Counted from the stretch's first letter, positions 17,519-26,573 are shown. The stretch is DNA of 64,000 bases from Phycisphaerae bacterium (GCA_030432595.1 JAUIGU010000007.1:1-64000), one strand, 5' to 3'. Notes: generated by a model from the letters alone, not told the origin. Program-made: numbers and translations.

Positions 17519-18148
17519 TCAGGCGCATTTGCGGCGCGCGGCGGCCAGGCCCAGCGCGGTCGCGGTCAGCAGCGCCGCGGTCGCGGGTTCGGGGACGGCG
17601 ACGAGTTGGCCGCGGATCTCTCCGCTGCCCACGTTGGGCGTGTGGACGTTGAAGTAGAACGGCACGTCCTCGCCGGCGTTGGCGGCCAGCAGGGTCGCGG
17701 CGAAGCCGTTGAGGTTGCCGACCGGGTTGCCGTCGGCCGGCGACCAGGTGCCGGTGAAGGTGGTCGAGTTGTCGATGTTGAGGACGGCGGCGATGTCGTT
17801 GTCGAAGTCGTGGTCGGGGCCGAAGATGCCGTAGACGACGCCGCCGTTGACGCCGCGATCCTGGTTGTGGATGTGGAACCCGGTGGCGGCGTTGTTGTTG
17901 CCGTTGTTGATTGCCGCGTCGTAGTTGGTGAAATTGATCTGGTCGTTGATCGTGACCGAGAAGTCGAGGCGGAAGTCGCCGCCGCCCAGATCGACCAGGG
18001 TGGCGGCGGCGCTGCCGAAGGCGTCGGTGACGACGGGGCCGACTTCTTGGGCACCCTCCAGCGTGGCCACGAAATCAGTCGCCGCGTGAGACGTCAACGC
18101 GAAACTTCCCGCCAGCACGGCCGAGCATGAGTACAAAGCCAGTTTCAT
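17519..18148 (-). CDS. CHRD-domain PEP-CTERM protein
   Basis: This 209-residue protein has a signal peptide ending ALTSHAA and a single CHRD domain over residues 23-180. CHRD features are FVATLEGAQEVGPV at the start, GFHIHNQ in the middle and FYFNVHTPNVGSGEIRGQL at the end. CHRD domains occur in chordin and in bacterial surface proteins, probably in binding. The tail VPEPATAALLTATALGLAAARRK is a PEP-CTERM. AGGAAAGG precedes the ATG. It appears to be transcribed alone, ending at the terminator downstream. Confidence 0.9.
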   Translation of the reverse strand: MKLALYSCSAVLAGSFALTSHAATDFVATLEGAQEVGPVVTDAFGSAAATLVDLGGGDFRLDFSVTINDQINFTNYDAAINNGNNNAATGFHIHNQDRGVNGGVVYGIFGPDHDFDNDIAAVLNIDNSTTFTGTWSPADGNPVGNLNGFAATLLAANAGEDVPFYFNVHTPNVGSGEIRGQLVAVPEPATAALLTATALGLAAARRKCA

Positions 18149-18308
18149 TTTTGACCCTTTCCTCGCAGTGTTGAAAGAAACCCGAGATCCGCGGTCAGCC
18201 TGAACATGAACGATCCGAAACGGTCATTGAGCATAACCGCCGGGAGCCAATTCACAAAGGCCATCCTGGGAGCATTACGGGTTTCGCGGCGTTATAGATG
18301 CTAGGGAA

Positions 18309-18989
18309 TTACCCCTGCATCTCGCTGATAAACGCGTCGGCCTCGGCGATGCTGGCTTCCATGTCCGTGATCAGCGCATCGATCTCTTCGGACAGCTCGA
18401 CCTCGGTGCCCTTGAGCGACGCGATGGCCTGGGCGTTCAGATTGTGCTTGAGGAACAGCACCCGGCTGCGGAACTTGGTGAGCACCGGGCCCATCTTGTC
18501 TGCGGCCGCGTCCATCTTGCCGACCAGTTCGTTGTAGCTCGCGAGCGTCTGGTCGTAGAGCTTCTGGCTCTGCTGCTGGATCGACGGGTCGTCCTTGAGC
18601 AGTTCGATCTCGCCTTTCCATTCCTCGAACAGCGCCTTGGAGACGTTCTTGACCTGCTGGATCTGCTCGTGAACCGTTTCGGCCCGGCCTTCGCTGCGCT
18701 CGAGCTCCTTGTTGAGCTTGTTGTAGACGCGTTCGAGGTTGCCGCCGTCGAAGTTGGCGACTTCCTTGAACTGCTCGAGTGCGGAGACGAACTGCTCTTT
18801 GGCTTTTTCCTGGGCGTTGCGTGCGTCCTTGACGTCGTCGACGAGGCGTTCGCGCTTGGCGTACCCGCCGTAGTTTTCCCAGGCGTTGTAGTAGCCCTCG
18901 CGGACGGTCTGGCACCCGAGCGTGAATAGCGGCGCGGCGAGCGTGAAGGCGAGCAAGGCGGCGGTGAGGCGTTGGGCGGGCGATTTCAT
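18309..18989 (-). CDS. DUF2959-type coiled-coil lipoprotein
   Basis: Started at MKSPAQRL, this is a 226-residue lipoprotein with lipobox FTLGC after a hydrophobic core (AALLAFTLAAPLF). The mature part is almost wholly helical and charged (VDDVKDARNAQEKAKEQF, LNKELERSEGRAETV), as in the DUF2959 family, and ends DAFISEMQG. The family is envelope-attached with no known activity. The frame is open upstream but without a lipobox-bearing start. It ends 160 bases before the CHRD gene's promoter region. Confidence 0.85.
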   Translation of the reverse strand: MKSPAQRLTAALLAFTLAAPLFTLGCQTVREGYYNAWENYGGYAKRERLVDDVKDARNAQEKAKEQFVSALEQFKEVANFDGGNLERVYNKLNKELERSEGRAETVHEQIQQVKNVSKALFEEWKGEIELLKDDPSIQQQSQKLYDQTLASYNELVGKMDAAADKMGPVLTKFRSRVLFLKHNLNAQAIASLKGTEVELSEEIDALITDMEASIAEADAFISEMQG

Positions 18990-19051
18990 GGTGGGCTCCG
19001 GACAGGTTGAAGCGGCATCATAACCCCTGGGCTGCGGGATAACCCGTGGCG

Positions 19052-19933
19052 TCAGGCGAGCAGCTGGCCGAGCAGGCGGAGGCAGCCGTCGCGGTACGAC
19101 CCGCCGAAGTGCCAGAGGTGCGAGAGCAGGTGGTGCAGGCGGTACACCTCGACGCGGCGCTGCCAGCCGTCGGCGAGCGGGTTGGCCTCGTGGTATGCGG
19201 CCTCGAAGCGCGGCCCGAATCCGAAGAGCCGCGTCATGCCGAACTCGGCCTCGCGGTGGGCGAAACTGCACGCAGGGTCGTAGATCCAGACGCGGCCGGC
19301 GGCGTCGGCGCAGGCGTTGCCGGTCCAGAGGTCGCCGTGGATGAGCGTCGGCGGTTCGTCGGGGCCGGCGAGCAGGTCGGGGAGCCGGTCGGCGAGTTGT
19401 CGGCCGAGCCGGTTGACTTCTTTTTCCTTCGGCAGCGCATCCAGCAGCGGGAGCAGGCGTTGGTCACGCCAGAACCTGATCCAGTCGGCCGTCGTCGGGT
19501 TGGCTTGCGGGAGTCGGCCGAGGTAGGTGTCACAGGGGAACCCGAACCGTTCCGTGGTGCCGGCGCGGTGGAGCAACGCGAGCCCGTGACCGAGTTGTTC
19601 TTCGAAGTCGGCGGGCGGCGGGGCCGTGTCGATGGCTTCGAGAACCAGAAACGCGTTATTGACGGCCAAGACTTCGGGAATGCTCAGTGCGCCATCGCGC
19701 TCCGCGGCGTCGCTGAGCGCATTCAACCCCGCGGCCTCGGCGACGTAGAGGCCGGGCATGTTGGAGACAGCGCTTCCGTGGCCGGGCGTCTTGAGGAAGA
19801 CACGGCGACCGTCGGCAAGTTCGAGACGTTGCGCGTGGTTGATGTCGCCGCCGGCGACGGGCTTCGTTTGCGTGATGCGCGTGCCGAGCGCGGCTTCGAG
19901 CGGGTCGCGCAGCTCGGGCGGTAGGCCGCTCAC
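19052..19933 (-). CDS. Fructosamine kinase-like enzyme
   Basis: This 293-residue cytoplasmic protein belongs to the FN3K/aminoglycoside-phosphotransferase fold. Signs are PVAGGDINHAQRLELADGRRVFLK near the N-terminus (nucleotide loop and ATP-binding Lys), the catalytic loop LIHGDLWTGN, and the metal-binding Asp in IYDPACSFAHREAEFGM. FN3K enzymes phosphorylate sugars attached to protein amines so that the glycation is removed. The start is a GTG overlapping the TGA of the phosphatase gene (GTGA); an earlier in-frame ATG would overlap it by 49 bases. Coupling to a phosphatase suits a protein-repair pair, but that link is inference. Confidence 0.88.
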   Translation of the reverse strand: MSGLPPELRDPLEAALGTRITQTKPVAGGDINHAQRLELADGRRVFLKTPGHGSAVSNMPGLYVAEAAGLNALSDAAERDGALSIPEVLAVNNAFLVLEAIDTAPPPADFEEQLGHGLALLHRAGTTERFGFPCDTYLGRLPQANPTTADWIRFWRDQRLLPLLDALPKEKEVNRLGRQLADRLPDLLAGPDEPPTLIHGDLWTGNACADAAGRVWIYDPACSFAHREAEFGMTRLFGFGPRFEAAYHEANPLADGWQRRVEVYRLHHLLSHLWHFGGSYRDGCLRLLGQLLA

Positions 19934-20433
19934 GCGTGGGCTTGTTCCGGCATCACGTGGTCGAGGATGTGCGGGCACGCCGCCTCGATCATGTCGAGCA
20001 CGATCTCGAAGCCCGCCCCCCCGCCGTAATACGGGTCGGGCACGTCCGGCGGGCCGCCGCGGTTTTGCTGGTCGGGTGGCAGGAACGACCCGAGCAGTCG
20101 GATGTGTTCGGACGCGCCGCTGTTCAACGCTTCAAGGTCCGCGAGGTTTTCGCGGTCCATCGCGACCACGAGGTCGAAGCGTTCGAGGTCGTCGCGGTCA
20201 ACTTTGCGCGAGCGCTGGCCGGCCAGAGCGATCCCGCGGTTTATCGCGGCCTGCGTCATCCTTTTGTCGGGCGGGCTGCCGGCGTGGTACCCGATGGTGC
20301 CCGCCGAGTCGATGGCGATGCGCAGGGTCAGGCCGCGCTCGTCGACCAAACGCTTGAACACCCCCTCGGCCGCGGGGCTGCGGCAGATGTTGCCCATGCA
20401 GACAAACAGGACGGACGCGTCGGGCTCGACCAT
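19930..20433 (-). CDS. Low-molecular-weight protein tyrosine phosphatase
   Basis: Started at MVEPDASVLF, the protein has 167 residues. The phosphate loop CMGNICRS gives Cys12 as nucleophile and Arg18. The general-acid Asp lies in DVPDPYYGG near residue 134. The length is normal (about 150-165). Such enzymes remove phosphate from tyrosine or arginine on proteins. The open frame continues 28 codons upstream into repeat DNA, so I reject that extension. It forms a two-gene unit with the fructosamine kinase-like gene. Confidence 0.92.
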   Translation of the reverse strand: MVEPDASVLFVCMGNICRSPAAEGVFKRLVDERGLTLRIAIDSAGTIGYHAGSPPDKRMTQAAINRGIALAGQRSRKVDRDDLERFDLVVAMDRENLADLEALNSGASEHIRLLGSFLPPDQQNRGGPPDVPDPYYGGGAGFEIVLDMIEAACPHILDHVMPEQAHA

Positions 20434-20459
20434 GGACGGAGGATACGGGCAGACGATGT

Positions 20460-20790
20460 GAACCGCCAAGACGCCAAGAACGCCAAGTGCTGAGACATGG
20501 AATGTCACAGAGGTCACGGAGGTACAGACACACAGAGTGACCGTTTTTTTTGCCGCAGATTTATATAGATGGCGCAGATGAAAACATGAAGACGTTGAAT
20601 CAAGATGGACAGGATCGTCAGGATCAAGACAGAAAACAGGAGAAACGGATCCTGATCATCATGCTCATCCTGTTTCTGCCCGAATCTGCGCCATCTGCGA
20701 AATCTGCGGCAAAAACGCTTTGTCTGTTGCCTCCGTGCTATGTGTCTTTTGTGTGATGGCTTGAATCTGGCCTTGGCGTCTTGGCGGTTC
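20460..20790. repeat. Nested inverted repeat of four micro-repeat modules
   Basis: This 331-base imperfect inverted repeat fills the whole gap between the phosphatase gene and recG. The outermost 19 bases at 20460-20478 (GAACCGCCAAGACGCCAAG) recur inverted at 20772-20790. Moving inward, both arms carry the same modules in order: GCCAAG units, CACGGAGG/CACAGAG units, GCAGAT units (20551-20579 against 20683-20708, with AGATGGCGCAGAT shared exactly) and CAGGAT units (about 20604-20640 against 20645-20676). Each module is a short array with a period of about 8-11 bases. The stretch is less GC-rich than its neighbours. A 68-codon frame inside is a by-product. Confidence 0.85.
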
Positions 20791-20795
20791 GATCT

Positions 20796-22967
20796 TTACC
20801 CGACATCGATTAAACCAAGGCTTTCGCCGTGCTGGTGCAGCAGGACGCGGCGGAGCAGGGCGTTTGGATCGCTGGAGAAGCTTGGGTCGGCGTCGATCAT
20901 CGTCTCCGCGTCACGGCCGGCCATTTTGAGCAGGTCAAGGTCTTCGGGGATCTGCGCGAGGCGGAGCGGGACCGCGCCGGCCTGGCGGGTGCCGAAGAAG
21001 TCGCCCATTCCGCGGATCGCCAGATCGTGCTCGGCGATCTTGAAGCCGTCGTTGGTCGAGGCGATCGCTTCGAGGCGTTTGGTCGCGTCCTCGGTGGTCG
21101 GGTCGGCGATGAACACGCACAGCGGCCGGCGTTGGTTCGTGCCGCGCCCGATACGCCCTCGCAACTGATGGAGCTGCGCGAGGCCAAAACGCTCGGCGTG
21201 CTCGATGATCATCACGGTGGCGTTGGGGACGTCGACGCCGACCTCGATCACGGTGGTCGCGACGAGCACGGCAACCTCACCGGCGCGGAAGTCGTCCATC
21301 ACGGCTTGGCGTTCTTCGGGCGACATGCGGCCGTGCACCGCGCCGACGCGGTGGTCGGCGAAGAAGCGCTGGGCGAGCATGGCGGCGTGATCGGTCAGGT
21401 TTTTCAGGTTTTTGCCGTCGGGCTTGCTGGCTGAACTCTTTGAGCCGGGGGCGTCGCCGTCGATCGTGGGCACGACGACGTAGACCTGCTCGCCACGTTG
21501 CACCCGGCCGGCGGCGTACTCGTAGACCTCGTCGGCTTGCAGCGGCATGACCACGCGGTTGGTGATGGGCGTCCTGCCGGGGGGCAGCTCGTCGAGCGTG
21601 GAGACGTCGAGGTCGCCGAACAGGGTGAGCGACAGCGTGCGCGGGATCGGCGTGGCGGTCATGACCAGCGTGTGCGGGACGTCGGTTTTGTCCTCGCCGC
21701 CGCGCAGCGCAGCGCGTTGGCGGACGCCGAAGCGGTGCTGCTCGTCCACCACGGCGACCGCGAGGTCGTGGAACGCGACCGACTCGGACAGCAACGCGTG
21801 CGTGCCGACCGCCAAATCGAGTTCGCCCGACGCCAGCGCTTCGCGGTCGCCGGGGTGGTTGGCGGTGAACAGGTCGATCCGCACGTCCGAGCCCTCGAGC
21901 ATGCGCTGGATGGACGCGAAGTGCTGCTCGGCGAGCAGCTCGGTCGGGGCCATGAGCGCCGCCTGCTTCCGGTCGGCGACGGCGAGCAGCATCGCGTAGA
22001 GCGAGACCACGGTCTTGCCCGCGCCGACGTCGCCCTGCAGCAAACGGTTCATCGGGTAGCCGCGCTGGAGGTCGTTCGCGATCTCGGCCACGGAGCGGTC
22101 CTGCGCACCGGTGAGCGGGAAGGGGAAGCGCTTGCGGATATGCTGGTCGATCGCGTCGGAGAAGCGCAGCGGCGGGGCTTTGAGGTGGTGCCGGACGTGA
22201 GCGCGTTTGAGCGCGATGCCCAGCTGCAGCAGCAGCAACTCGTTGAACGCGAGTCTTCGGCGGGCGCGGCGGTGTTCGTCGGCGTCGGCCGGTCGGTGGA
22301 TCATGCGGAACGCTTCTGCGAGCCTGGGCATCTCGTGGTGCGCGATCAGTTCGCCGGGCACAGGGTCCTCGACCTGCGCGACGGCGTCGTCGAGGATGCT
22401 GTCGATGAGTTTGGCGATGATCGTGGAGGGCAAGCCGTCGGTCGCGGGGTAGACGGGTTGGAGTCGGTCTTCCCGGTTCGGCTCGTCCGCGGAATCATTG
22501 GCAGGCGATTCCGGGTCTTCGTCTTTTTTGACCTCGGCCCACTTGGCGTTGACCATCTGTGGGTAGTTCTGGAAGCGTTTGACCTTGCCCTGCACGTCGA
22601 GCGTCATGCCCGGGTGGAGCTTGTCGCGCAGCCACGCGGCATTGAACCAGGTGAGCAGGAGCGTGCCGGTGTCGTCGGAGAGCGTGGCCTCGAACCGCCC
22701 TTTTCGGCCGCGATGGGGTGGGCCGACCCAGCGTGTGTTTTCGACCGTGCCGCGCGCGGCGCCGACCGCGTCCTTGGGCAATTCATCGAGCGCAGCAATG
22801 TCGCCGACGGCGGCGTGGTGCTCGTAGCGCAGCGGGTAGTGGCGGAGCAGGTCGGTGACGGAGCGCAGGCCGAGGCGGTGGTAGAGCTTGACCCGCGCCG
22901 GGCCGACCCCTGGGAGTTCGGAGACCGGGGTGGTGGGTTTGAGGGTGGACGTCGGCGGGTCGGACAC
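20796..22967 (-). CDS. recG: ATP-dependent DNA helicase RecG
   Basis: This 723-residue enzyme remodels stalled replication forks and Holliday junctions. An HhH-like start (VSELPGVGPARVKLYHRLGL) and wedge/OB domain (YPLRYEH, VQGKVKRF) are followed by superfamily 2 helicase motifs: LLQGDVGAGKTVV (Walker A), VVDEQHRFGVRQR (DEQH box), MTATPIPRTL, and in the C-terminal half LVATTVIEVGVDVP, QLRGRIGRG and the TRG motif RGMGDFFGTRQAG. Length is slightly above the usual 690. A glycine/serine/lysine linker around GSKSSASKPDGKNLKN is an insertion. It lies 79 bases downstream of proS on the same strand. Confidence 0.97.
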   Translation of the reverse strand: MSDPPTSTLKPTTPVSELPGVGPARVKLYHRLGLRSVTDLLRHYPLRYEHHAAVGDIAALDELPKDAVGAARGTVENTRWVGPPHRGRKGRFEATLSDDTGTLLLTWFNAAWLRDKLHPGMTLDVQGKVKRFQNYPQMVNAKWAEVKKDEDPESPANDSADEPNREDRLQPVYPATDGLPSTIIAKLIDSILDDAVAQVEDPVPGELIAHHEMPRLAEAFRMIHRPADADEHRRARRRLAFNELLLLQLGIALKRAHVRHHLKAPPLRFSDAIDQHIRKRFPFPLTGAQDRSVAEIANDLQRGYPMNRLLQGDVGAGKTVVSLYAMLLAVADRKQAALMAPTELLAEQHFASIQRMLEGSDVRIDLFTANHPGDREALASGELDLAVGTHALLSESVAFHDLAVAVVDEQHRFGVRQRAALRGGEDKTDVPHTLVMTATPIPRTLSLTLFGDLDVSTLDELPPGRTPITNRVVMPLQADEVYEYAAGRVQRGEQVYVVVPTIDGDAPGSKSSASKPDGKNLKNLTDHAAMLAQRFFADHRVGAVHGRMSPEERQAVMDDFRAGEVAVLVATTVIEVGVDVPNATVMIIEHAERFGLAQLHQLRGRIGRGTNQRRPLCVFIADPTTEDATKRLEAIASTNDGFKIAEHDLAIRGMGDFFGTRQAGAVPLRLAQIPEDLDLLKMAGRDAETMIDADPSFSSDPNALLRRVLLHQHGESLGLIDVG

Positions 22968-23046
22968 GGGGGAAGTGTAAAGCGACGGGCGCGCAGGGCG
23001 TTGGCCTGCGGCTATCAGCGCGGAGAATGCTTGCTGTCGCAGGGTC

Positions 23047-25056
23047 TCAAGCGTTGAGCAGTTCCACCGCGATCTTCACGGCGTCCTGCAGCGGGACGGC
23101 TTCGCCTTTGGGGCCGTTGCGGCCGTCGCGGGCCTTGAGTTCGACGGTGGCGGTGTCGCCGGAGAGGCCCTTGTCGCCGACGGTGATGCGTAGCGGGAAC
23201 CCGACGAGGTCCGCGTCCTTGAACTTGACGCCGGGCCGTTCGTCGCGGTCGTCGATGATCACGTCGTAGCCCGCGTCGGCGATCTTGGCGGCGAGGTTCT
23301 TGCAGACGTCAGCGACCTGTGAGTCGTCGTCCCAAGCGATGGGCGTGATGCACACGGCGTAGGGCGCGATGGCGACGGGCCAGATGATGCCCGACTCGTC
23401 GTGTCCCTGGTTCTTTTCGCCCTGCGACTCGATGGCGGCGGCGAGCACGCGGTTGACGCCGATGCCGTAGCAGCCCATGAGCGGCGTGATCGGCTCGTTG
23501 TTTTCGCCGGTGACGGTGACGCCCAGGCCTTCGGTGTATTTGCGGCCGAGCTTGAAGACCTGACCGACCTCGATGCCGCGCGCGGCCTTGAGCGTGCCGC
23601 CGTCGTTGAGCGGCGAGGGGTCGCCGTCGATGGCGTTGCGCAGGTCCATGCAGACGAGGCGCTTGGGGTTGGGCTGGGACGTGTCGTTGCTTGTGTCCAC
23701 ATCCGGCGGCGGGGCGTGCTCGGGCCACAGGTGCGCATCGGCGTAGGCCGACCGCGGGTAGGCCTCGGCGTACACGGTGTAGGTCTGCGTGCCCGCGGCC
23801 CCCGAGCCGGGCGCCGCACGCCCGTCGGCGTCGATCAGATCACGCTGCCAGTTGAAGTGCTTGATGTGGTGATCGACCTCGTTCGCGCCGGTGACCCAGA
23901 AACCGCCCTGCGCCGCGTCGGGATCGACGGCGACGACGGTGTCGTCCCGCCCGACCGCGGCGTGCGGGCCGACGAAGCCGAGCTTGAACCCGTCGGCGGT
24001 CGCGAGTTTTTCCGGGGCCATGCCGGCGCGGGCACCTTCACCGAGAAACGCCTCGGCGACGGCCTTGAGTTTCTCGTCGTTCACTTCGTGGTCGCCGCGC
24101 ACGACGGCGAGCAGGTACCACGGGTTTTTCGCCTGCGTCGGGTCGGGGTCGTCGTCGGCCGCGGTCATGCAGCAGACGATGGTCTTCAGCATGTTCTGGG
24201 GCTTGAGCTTCGTGCCGAGCTGCTTCTTGAAGAATGTCTGCACGTCGTCAATGCCGGGGCAGTCGGGCGTGTGGACCTTTTCGATCTCGCCCGTGGGTTC
24301 GCCGGCGAAGTCGTGCGGCCGTGTACCGGTGCCGGCCTTCTCGAGGTTCGCGGCGTAGTTGCCCTTGTCGCTGCTGAAGATGGTGTCCTCGCCGACGGGC
24401 GTGAGCACGGTGAACTGGTGCGACGCCCGCCCACCCATTTCGCCGGTCTCGGCGTCGACGACGACGTAGTCCAGGCCGCAACGGTTGAAGATGCGTTCGT
24501 AGGCGGCGTACTGGTTCTCGTATTCCTCGTCGATGCCGCCGGGGCCTTCGATGTGGGTGTGGAAGGAGTAGCCGTCCGTCATGAGGAACTCGCGCGACCG
24601 CAGCACGCCGAAGCGCGGCCGAAACTCGTCGCGGAACTTGGTCTGGATCTGGTACACGCACTTGGGCAAATCCTTGTAGGACTTGATGCAGTGCCCGACC
24701 AGGTCGGTGATGACTTCCTCTGCGGTGGGCCCCAGCGCGGACGTGCGGCCGTGGCGGTCTTCGACGACGAAGAGGTTCTCGCCGTAGGCCGCGCGGCGGC
24801 CGGTGCGCTCCCACAGGTCGATGGGTTGCAGGCACGGCGTGACCACCTCCGCGGCCCCGGCGGCGTGCATCTCCTCGCGGATGATCCGGCAGACCTTCTC
24901 GAGCGACCGCAACCCCAGCGGCAGGTAGCCGTAGCTGCCCGACCCGAGCTTGTGGATCAGGCCCGCGCGGAGCATGAGCTGGTGCGAGGGCACCTCCGCG
25001 TCGCCGGGGGCTTGGCGGAGGGTGGGGACGAGCGTGCGGGTCCAGAAGTCGGGCAT
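23047..25056 (-). CDS. proS: Prolyl-tRNA synthetase, bacterial type
   Basis: This 669-residue cytoplasmic class II synthetase charges tRNA-Pro. The start MPDFWTRTLVPTLR is chosen as the normal N-terminus; the frame is open further upstream with low-complexity sequence. Motif 1 region is LGSGSYGYLPLGLRSLEKV. Motif 2 is TKFRDEFRPRFGVLRSREFLMTDGYSF. Motif 3 lies in CYGIGVNRVLAA. Between motifs 2 and 3 is the bacterial-type editing insertion (residues ~225-400). It is longer than usual (about 570), with extra segments around AAGTQTYTVYAEAYPRSAYADAHLWPEH in pieces that look lineage-specific. Confidence 0.96.
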   Translation of the reverse strand: MPDFWTRTLVPTLRQAPGDAEVPSHQLMLRAGLIHKLGSGSYGYLPLGLRSLEKVCRIIREEMHAAGAAEVVTPCLQPIDLWERTGRRAAYGENLFVVEDRHGRTSALGPTAEEVITDLVGHCIKSYKDLPKCVYQIQTKFRDEFRPRFGVLRSREFLMTDGYSFHTHIEGPGGIDEEYENQYAAYERIFNRCGLDYVVVDAETGEMGGRASHQFTVLTPVGEDTIFSSDKGNYAANLEKAGTGTRPHDFAGEPTGEIEKVHTPDCPGIDDVQTFFKKQLGTKLKPQNMLKTIVCCMTAADDDPDPTQAKNPWYLLAVVRGDHEVNDEKLKAVAEAFLGEGARAGMAPEKLATADGFKLGFVGPHAAVGRDDTVVAVDPDAAQGGFWVTGANEVDHHIKHFNWQRDLIDADGRAAPGSGAAGTQTYTVYAEAYPRSAYADAHLWPEHAPPPDVDTSNDTSQPNPKRLVCMDLRNAIDGDPSPLNDGGTLKAARGIEVGQVFKLGRKYTEGLGVTVTGENNEPITPLMGCYGIGVNRVLAAAIESQGEKNQGHDESGIIWPVAIAPYAVCITPIAWDDDSQVADVCKNLAAKIADAGYDVIIDDRDERPGVKFKDADLVGFPLRITVGDKGLSGDTATVELKARDGRNGPKGEAVPLQDAVKIAVELLNA

Positions 25057-25160
25057 GGCGGGGCCGGGGAGCGGGGGACAGGGACCGGGGAACAGGGAAA
25101 GCTGCCGGATGATATCGGCGGAGATTGCCGGGGAAGGATGCTGCGGTGTAGACTCTGTCG

Positions 25161-25400
25161 ATGAAGACGCCGCTACGGATGGCCGCGCGGGGATTGGTGG
25201 TGGGCTTGGGTGCGGGACTGGTGGGCCTGCTGCTGATCGGGGGGCCGACGGGCTGCCGGAAGTCGCCGGTGCCGAAGGACTCGCCGCGCTCGCCGTACGA
25301 GCGGTACGACGCGCTGCGCGGGCAGTCGGTGCCCAAGACGGTGCAGGACTCGTTCGGGCGGGAGCAGCCGAACCTGCGGGGGCGCCTCGGCGGCGGTTGA
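25161..25400 (+). CDS. Short putative lipoprotein
   Basis: This 79-residue protein has a basic N-terminus, a hydrophobic core (GLVVGLGAGLVGLLLIG) and the sequence GGPTGC, a weak lipobox since -3 is Pro. The mature part is about 45 residues, polar and proline-rich (SPYERYDALRGQSVPKTVQDSFGREQPNLRGRLGG). It ends with the kind of short conserved block I associate with small planctomycete lipoproteins. It is divergent from proS with 104 bases between. Function unknown. Confidence 0.6.
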   Translation: MKTPLRMAARGLVVGLGAGLVGLLLIGGPTGCRKSPVPKDSPRSPYERYDALRGQSVPKTVQDSFGREQPNLRGRLGGG

Positions 25401-25647
25401 GCCGTGGATACGTAGGCAATCTCGCTGGCCGTACGCCCCGACCTGTGCCGATCGATTCGCCGCTCGATCAGGAGGTGATCCCGATTTCGGTAGAGCGTCA
25501 CGCCCCCGGCAGTGCTGGCAAGCGCAGGCTTATCGGTTTTTTGACGCGTTTTTTATACCCGTGAACAGCGCCCGGCCGATGGAAATCCAGTCGTGACGTC
25601 GTTCCGACACTCGATCACTGTTTGAAGCGCCCGTTTCGGAACCCGCC

Positions 25648-26298
25648 TTGGCCTTTGATCAACGAACCATCCTGGTGCTCGCGGCCCTGGTTTTCGGCAT
25701 GTCCGTGACCTACGGGGTCCTGCGGGTGCTCGAGCCCGGGCAGGTCCCGCCGCTGGCCGGGGTCACCCTGATGAGCGTCGAGCGGACCGCCACCGCCCGG
25801 CCCGAGGACAAGCTGTTCGCCACCGAGGCCGAGCAGCCCTGGCAGGTCATCGTCGTCCACGACAGCCAGCAGCCCACCGGCAGCTACGACTCGGTCGATA
25901 AAGCCCACCGCCGCGCCGGCAAGAACGGCTGCGGGTACCACTTCGTGGTCGGCAACGGCACGGGCAGCGACGACGGCCGGATCGAGGTCGGCTACCGCTG
26001 GAAGTACCAACAGACCGGCGATTTCTTCGAGGGGCCCGAGGCCGAGGCCTTCAACCAGCGGTTCAAGACCATCGGCGTCTGCCTGATCGGCGACCTCGAC
26101 GCCGACGCCATGACCCCCGCCCAGGAGCGCGAGCTCACGTGGCTGGTCCAGCAGCTCACCGAGCGTTACGACATCCCGGCCGACCGGGTATTCGTGGACG
26201 CCGGCTCCAACGGCGACGGGACCGCCGCCCACTTCCCGTATTCCCGGTTTCGCCAGGCGATCGCCGCGGTGCCCTCGACCTCTTCGGCCGCCCATTGA
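25648..26298 (+). CDS. Membrane-anchored amidase/PGRP-like domain, degenerate zinc site
   Basis: This 216-residue protein has an N-terminal anchor (ILVLAALVFGMSVTYGVLRVL) and one N-acetylmuramoyl-L-alanine amidase-2/PGRP domain (WQVIVVHDSQQ, GCGYHFVVGNGTGS, KTIGVCLIGDL, TPAQERELTWLVQQL). These enzymes cut the bond between muramic acid and the peptide stem. The first zinc His is kept (VHDS). The usual GHRD is replaced by FVDAGS and the usual CPG by HFPY, so the zinc site is altered and activity is doubtful. The start is a TTG; an ATG at 25699 would cut into the anchor. Confidence 0.75.
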   Translation: MAFDQRTILVLAALVFGMSVTYGVLRVLEPGQVPPLAGVTLMSVERTATARPEDKLFATEAEQPWQVIVVHDSQQPTGSYDSVDKAHRRAGKNGCGYHFVVGNGTGSDDGRIEVGYRWKYQQTGDFFEGPEAEAFNQRFKTIGVCLIGDLDADAMTPAQERELTWLVQQLTERYDIPADRVFVDAGSNGDGTAAHFPYSRFRQAIAAVPSTSSAAH

Positions 26299-26573
26299 AC
26301 ACCGCGCCGACCGGGGCGTATCCGACAATCTACGGCGGGCAGGCAATCCGCAGCGGTTGTCCGCGTTGGCCAAACTGACGCAGGCCTGCGATTCGGGGAG
26401 GACGATGGCGTGGTTTTGCGCTCCGGCCCGCCCGTATCGTGTTGTTCCTTCGTGGGTTGTCGGCTAAAGTGGGCAAATACGTTATCCGGTCATTCCGGAC
26501 AACCCGACCCGGGCCCACGCCGACCGCGTGCCGTTGTAGGTACGCGGTGGACCCCGCCCTGCCAGCCTGACGA

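Noticed and set aside
20550-20756. 68-codon frame inside the nested inverted repeat.
   Set aside because: It consists of micro-repeat translation and has no ribosome site or domain.
25531-25556. T-rich patch TTTTTTGACGCGTTTTTTATA upstream of the amidase gene as a promoter.
   Set aside because: TTGACG and TATA are only about seven bases apart, too close for a sigma-70 promoter.
26299-26573. Possible short gene between amidase and kinase.
   Set aside because: A frame near 26410 runs into the kinase in a wrong frame and has no motif; only a weak hairpin around 26480 is present.
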